NCBI GenBank assembly: GCA_938030905.1
Contig: CALHIW010000066.1
Location: 1-7,661, forward strand
Direction: 5' to 3'
DNA from: Candidatus Methanomethylicia archaeon
GTDB lineage: Archaea > Thermoproteota > Methanomethylicia > CALHIW01
Length of the DNA stretch: 7,661 nucleotides
How positions within the stretch are numbered: the first letter of the stretch is position 1; each line of letters begins with the position of its first letter. A model generated the notes under the pieces. That model searched no databases. It was given only the letters and a program-made list of their open reading frames with translations, and was not told the DNA's origin. Positions 6,004-7,661 of the stretch are shown here, piece by piece. Position numbers and translations under genes: made by a program.

Positions 6004-6011
6004 CAATATCA
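5994..6011 (-). repeat. Right terminal inverted repeat of the decayed IS
   Basis: This is the partner of the left repeat at 5333-5350. The stop codon of the transposase remnant (TAA, 6001-6003) falls inside it, as is common where a transposase gene fills a compact element. Confidence 0.75.
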
Positions 6012-6028
6012 TTTAAAGTATCCAAAAA

Positions 6029-6036
6029 TTTATAAG
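6029..6036 (+). promoter_or_regulatory. TATA box of the thioredoxin gene
   Basis: TTTATAAG, preceded by the A-rich CCAAAAA, is centred about 32 bp before the ATG at 6065 and predicts transcription from about 6058. That leaves about six bases of leader and no Shine-Dalgarno, as in leaderless archaeal genes. It lies outside the neighbouring dead insertion sequence. Confidence 0.65.
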
Positions 6037-6064
6037 AGTGTAGAGCAGTTAAGACTGAGCTTTT

Positions 6065-6472
6065 ATGAAGGAAGATGAAGAGCTTGAAATGATAAAATAT
6101 AGAATGCTGAAGGATTTAATGAAGAAAAGTTTTGAAGGGAAGAAACAAATAGTAAATAAGCCAGTTGAGGTAACTGATAGCAACTTTATGGAGATTATTC
6201 AAAGAAATCCGTTTGTTGTAATTGATTGTTGGGCGCCATGGTGTGCTCCATGCCGTACAATTTCACCAATAATAGATGATATGGCGGGAGACTATGCTGG
6301 AAGAATATTGTTTGGAAAGTTAAATGTAGATGAAAATCAAGTGGCAACTACATATTTTCAAATAATGAGTATTCCTACCCTACTAATATTTAAAAATGGA
6401 AAACTCATAGATAGAGTTGTCGGGGCATTACCGAGACATTTGCTAGAGCCAAGAATAATACAATACCTTTAA
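6065..6472 (+). CDS. Thioredoxin with N-terminal charged extension
   Basis: A cytoplasmic disulfide reductase of 135 residues, against about 105-110 for a minimal thioredoxin. Residues 1-30 form an extra, highly charged predicted helix (KEDEELEMIKYRMLKDLMKK), a type of extension seen in several archaeal thioredoxins and resembling the start of PDCD5-like proteins. The thioredoxin fold follows: VTDSNF (36), VVIDCWAPWCAPCR (51-64) with redox cysteines C60 and C63 and the buried acidic D54, FGKLNVDEN (83), the cis-proline loop SIPTLLIFKNG (102) with P104, and VVGALPRHLL near the end. The active site is WCAPC rather than the usual WCGPC, and there is a third cysteine at C55. It is a single gene with its own promoter. 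Identification is secure; the partner reductase is not in the window. Confidence 0.95.
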   Translation: MKEDEELEMIKYRMLKDLMKKSFEGKKQIVNKPVEVTDSNFMEIIQRNPFVVIDCWAPWCAPCRTISPIIDDMAGDYAGRILFGKLNVDENQVATTYFQIMSIPTLLIFKNGKLIDRVVGALPRHLLEPRIIQYL

Positions 6473-7037
6473 CACAATCTACAACGTATGTTAAAGACGT
6501 GAATTATTAGTATTTAAGCTAGGTTTATTTTAAAATTTGACAGGGAATCCATGGTTTAACCATGAAGTGAATTGTTGAAAGCTTAGTATGTCTTCTTATT
6601 TATGTTGAGTATATTGCTTACATGTGGATCTAATGCTCTGAACTGAATTAAGTAGGGTATTATTTAACAGTAAGCTATACATCCATGATATGAGCTGATT
6701 TGATACTGCCTAAACTTAACATTATGAAGCCATAAAGCTGAAGATATTCAAACCTTAGTTGTGGAGAGTATTAATTGGCAATTTTTAGGTGTTTAGAAAT
6801 CATAAAAATGAATTGGGCAAGATGCCTCATCCTATTTACATGTTTTACATTTAAAAATTACATAGAGGAAGTAAAGAAACTTAGTATAGCTATTGAAACT
6901 TAACGATCTAAACTATTCAAGCATCTAAATCTAATATTGACTTACTACTTATAGTTGGAGGGACATTATAGGAATTTATATACTTGTAGAGATACCGCTA
7001 CCTAGAGTAAGTTGGTTATTACTTATATTTAGACCAT
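6473..7037. other. Gene-free stretch between thioredoxin and the cysteine-rich gene
   Basis: No convincing gene was found on either strand. It holds a 15-bp palindrome (6550-6564), a 42-codon open frame (6775-6903, +) without promoter or ribosome-binding support, and a TATA-like TTTATATA (6975-6982) with no gene after it in either direction. The two flanking genes converge on it. No tRNA was detected by eye. Confidence 0.6.
6550..6564. repeat. Perfect palindrome CATGGTTTAACCATG
   Basis: Two 7-bp arms, CATGGTT and AACCATG, are separated by one base. It lies 78 bp after the thioredoxin stop. As RNA the one-base loop could not form without opening the stem, so a protein-binding site is at least as likely as a terminator; there is no gene start next to it. 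Confidence 0.5.
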
Positions 7038-7661
7038 TTATTTGAAACTTGATTTGGTCTTCTTTGATATTTTGAAGAAGTTCACTATTCCATGGCATTT
7101 ACATGCAGTTCCAATAGCTACTTTAAGCCTATTGCCGCTAGTAATTTCGTTTAGAAGTATAGATATAGACTCCCCTTGAATTCCTCCAATATCTGAATTG
7201 ATTAGGTGGCTTTGGAAAATTCTTGGGTAGGATATATTATCTATAGCAAGTTCAAGTAGAAGATACATTGGCATTTTTTTGACTCTACCTGTTACTGGAC
7301 ATGTTTCAGGCTGTATGCATGGAATTCTACATTTTAAACCCTTTAACATATAGCTTACCACTATAACACTATCTTCAGTATTTATATCTAGAATTACATC
7401 ATCTAATATCTTACTCTTTAAAACCATATTCATTGAGGAGGAGTCGGAATTAACATTAAATCCTTCAGCTTCAAGATATGATTTAATAAATCTACCTATG
7501 AAATGGCCTGGTGTAGCTGGAACAATAATATCAGGCACAATACTGCTTCTAATCATTTCAGTAAGGTGTTTAACACAATCATAAACTATTAGGTATGCCT
7601 CCCCATCATTAGGGCTAACCATGGTATAAGTGTTAATTACTTTATCAACATATTTACTTGC
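7038..7661 (-). CDS. Cysteine-rich conserved-looking protein, unknown function (partial at right edge)
   Basis: I do not recognise this family. The ATG at 7622 need not be the start, because the frame stays open to 7661 and reads ASKYVDKVINTYT before it; the true start may lie outside the window. Numbering from that Met, residues 28-44 (IVPDIIVPATPGHFIGR) look like a strand, glycine turn and helix. A cysteine cluster follows (C98, C102, C108 in CRIPC and ETCPVTGRVKKMPM), and the end has GTACKCHG (C174, C176, H177). Together with C16 these could bind zinc or an iron-sulfur cluster, but this is inference. The region between the clusters is well ordered (LLLELAI, SHLINSDIGG) and ends with a lysine-rich tail. 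No membrane segment is seen. The composed, charged sequence and long open frame make it a real gene. Confidence 0.8.
   Translation of the reverse strand, partial: ASKYVDKVINTYTMVSPNDGEAYLIVYDCVKHLTEMIRSSIVPDIIVPATPGHFIGRFIKSYLEAEGFNVNSDSSSMNMVLKSKILDDVILDINTEDSVIVVSYMLKGLKCRIPCIQPETCPVTGRVKKMPMYLLLELAIDNISYPRIFQSHLINSDIGGIQGESISILLNEITSGNRLKVAIGTACKCHGIVNFFKISKKTKSSFK

Larger units (their letters stand above)
5333..6011 (+). mobile_element. Decayed insertion sequence with recognisable terminal inverted repeats
   Basis: The 679-bp element is bounded by 18-bp inverted repeats matching at 16 positions, and contains a ruined DDE transposase reading on the plus strand. Its size, one transposase and short ends fit compact archaeal elements of the IS6/IS240-like kind, but the family is tentative. 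No flanking target duplication can be recognised, consistent with age. It sits between the RACE and thioredoxin genes without breaking either, its right end 18 bp before the thioredoxin TATA box. Its left two thirds are G+T-rich and its right third A+C-rich on the plus strand, unlike the neighbouring genes. Confidence 0.75.

Noticed and set aside
5325..6019. Target-site duplication flanking the dead insertion sequence
   Set aside because: The bases directly outside the two terminal repeats (TAGTAGTC on the left, TTTAAAGT on the right) do not match, so no duplication can be claimed.

Overview
The window looks like part of the genome of an uncultivated thermophilic archaeon, most likely of the Thermoproteota/TACK kind. 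This rests on low G+C, arginine coded almost only by AGA/AGG, heavy use of ATA for isoleucine, TATA boxes placed so that transcripts begin at or next to the start codon, and gene families typical of archaea. The exact lineage cannot be fixed from this sequence.

Layout. 1-880 (+): the C-terminal third of pyruvate phosphate dikinase, entering from the left edge. 1019-2088 (-): a tight three-gene operon of a two-helix membrane protein, a 73-residue helical protein and a DUF6036/AbiEii-like nucleotidyltransferase. 2089-2642: a gene-free stretch with short repeats and a hairpin. 2643-3209 (-) and 3357-5294 (+): a divergent pair made of a DUF2148 ferredoxin-domain protein and a [2Fe-2S] ASKHA-type reductive activator of corrinoid enzymes (RACE, DUF4445), sharing a 147-bp promoter region with a perfect inverted repeat. 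5333-6011: a decayed insertion sequence of about 680 bp with 18-bp terminal inverted repeats still matching at 16 positions, and a DDE transposase broken by frameshifts and stops. 6065-6472 (+): a thioredoxin with a charged N-terminal extension and a WCAPC active site. 6473-7037: a gene-free stretch with a 15-bp palindrome. 7038-7661 (-): an unrecognised cysteine-rich protein running off the right edge.

How the genes may work together. The RACE protein implies a corrinoid methyl-transfer system elsewhere in the genome (methyltransferase corrinoid protein, or the corrinoid iron-sulfur protein of CO dehydrogenase/acetyl-CoA synthase), because RACE proteins use ATP and a low-potential electron to return Co(II) corrinoid to active Co(I). 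The divergent DUF2148 protein carries four cysteines suited to a [4Fe-4S] cluster and is a plausible redox partner, but that link is inference from position. Thioredoxin and the cysteine-rich protein add a redox or metal flavour without proving a shared pathway. Pyruvate phosphate dikinase belongs to central carbon metabolism. The nucleotidyltransferase operon looks like an accessory module, possibly toxin-antitoxin-like. No tRNA, rRNA or CRISPR array was found.
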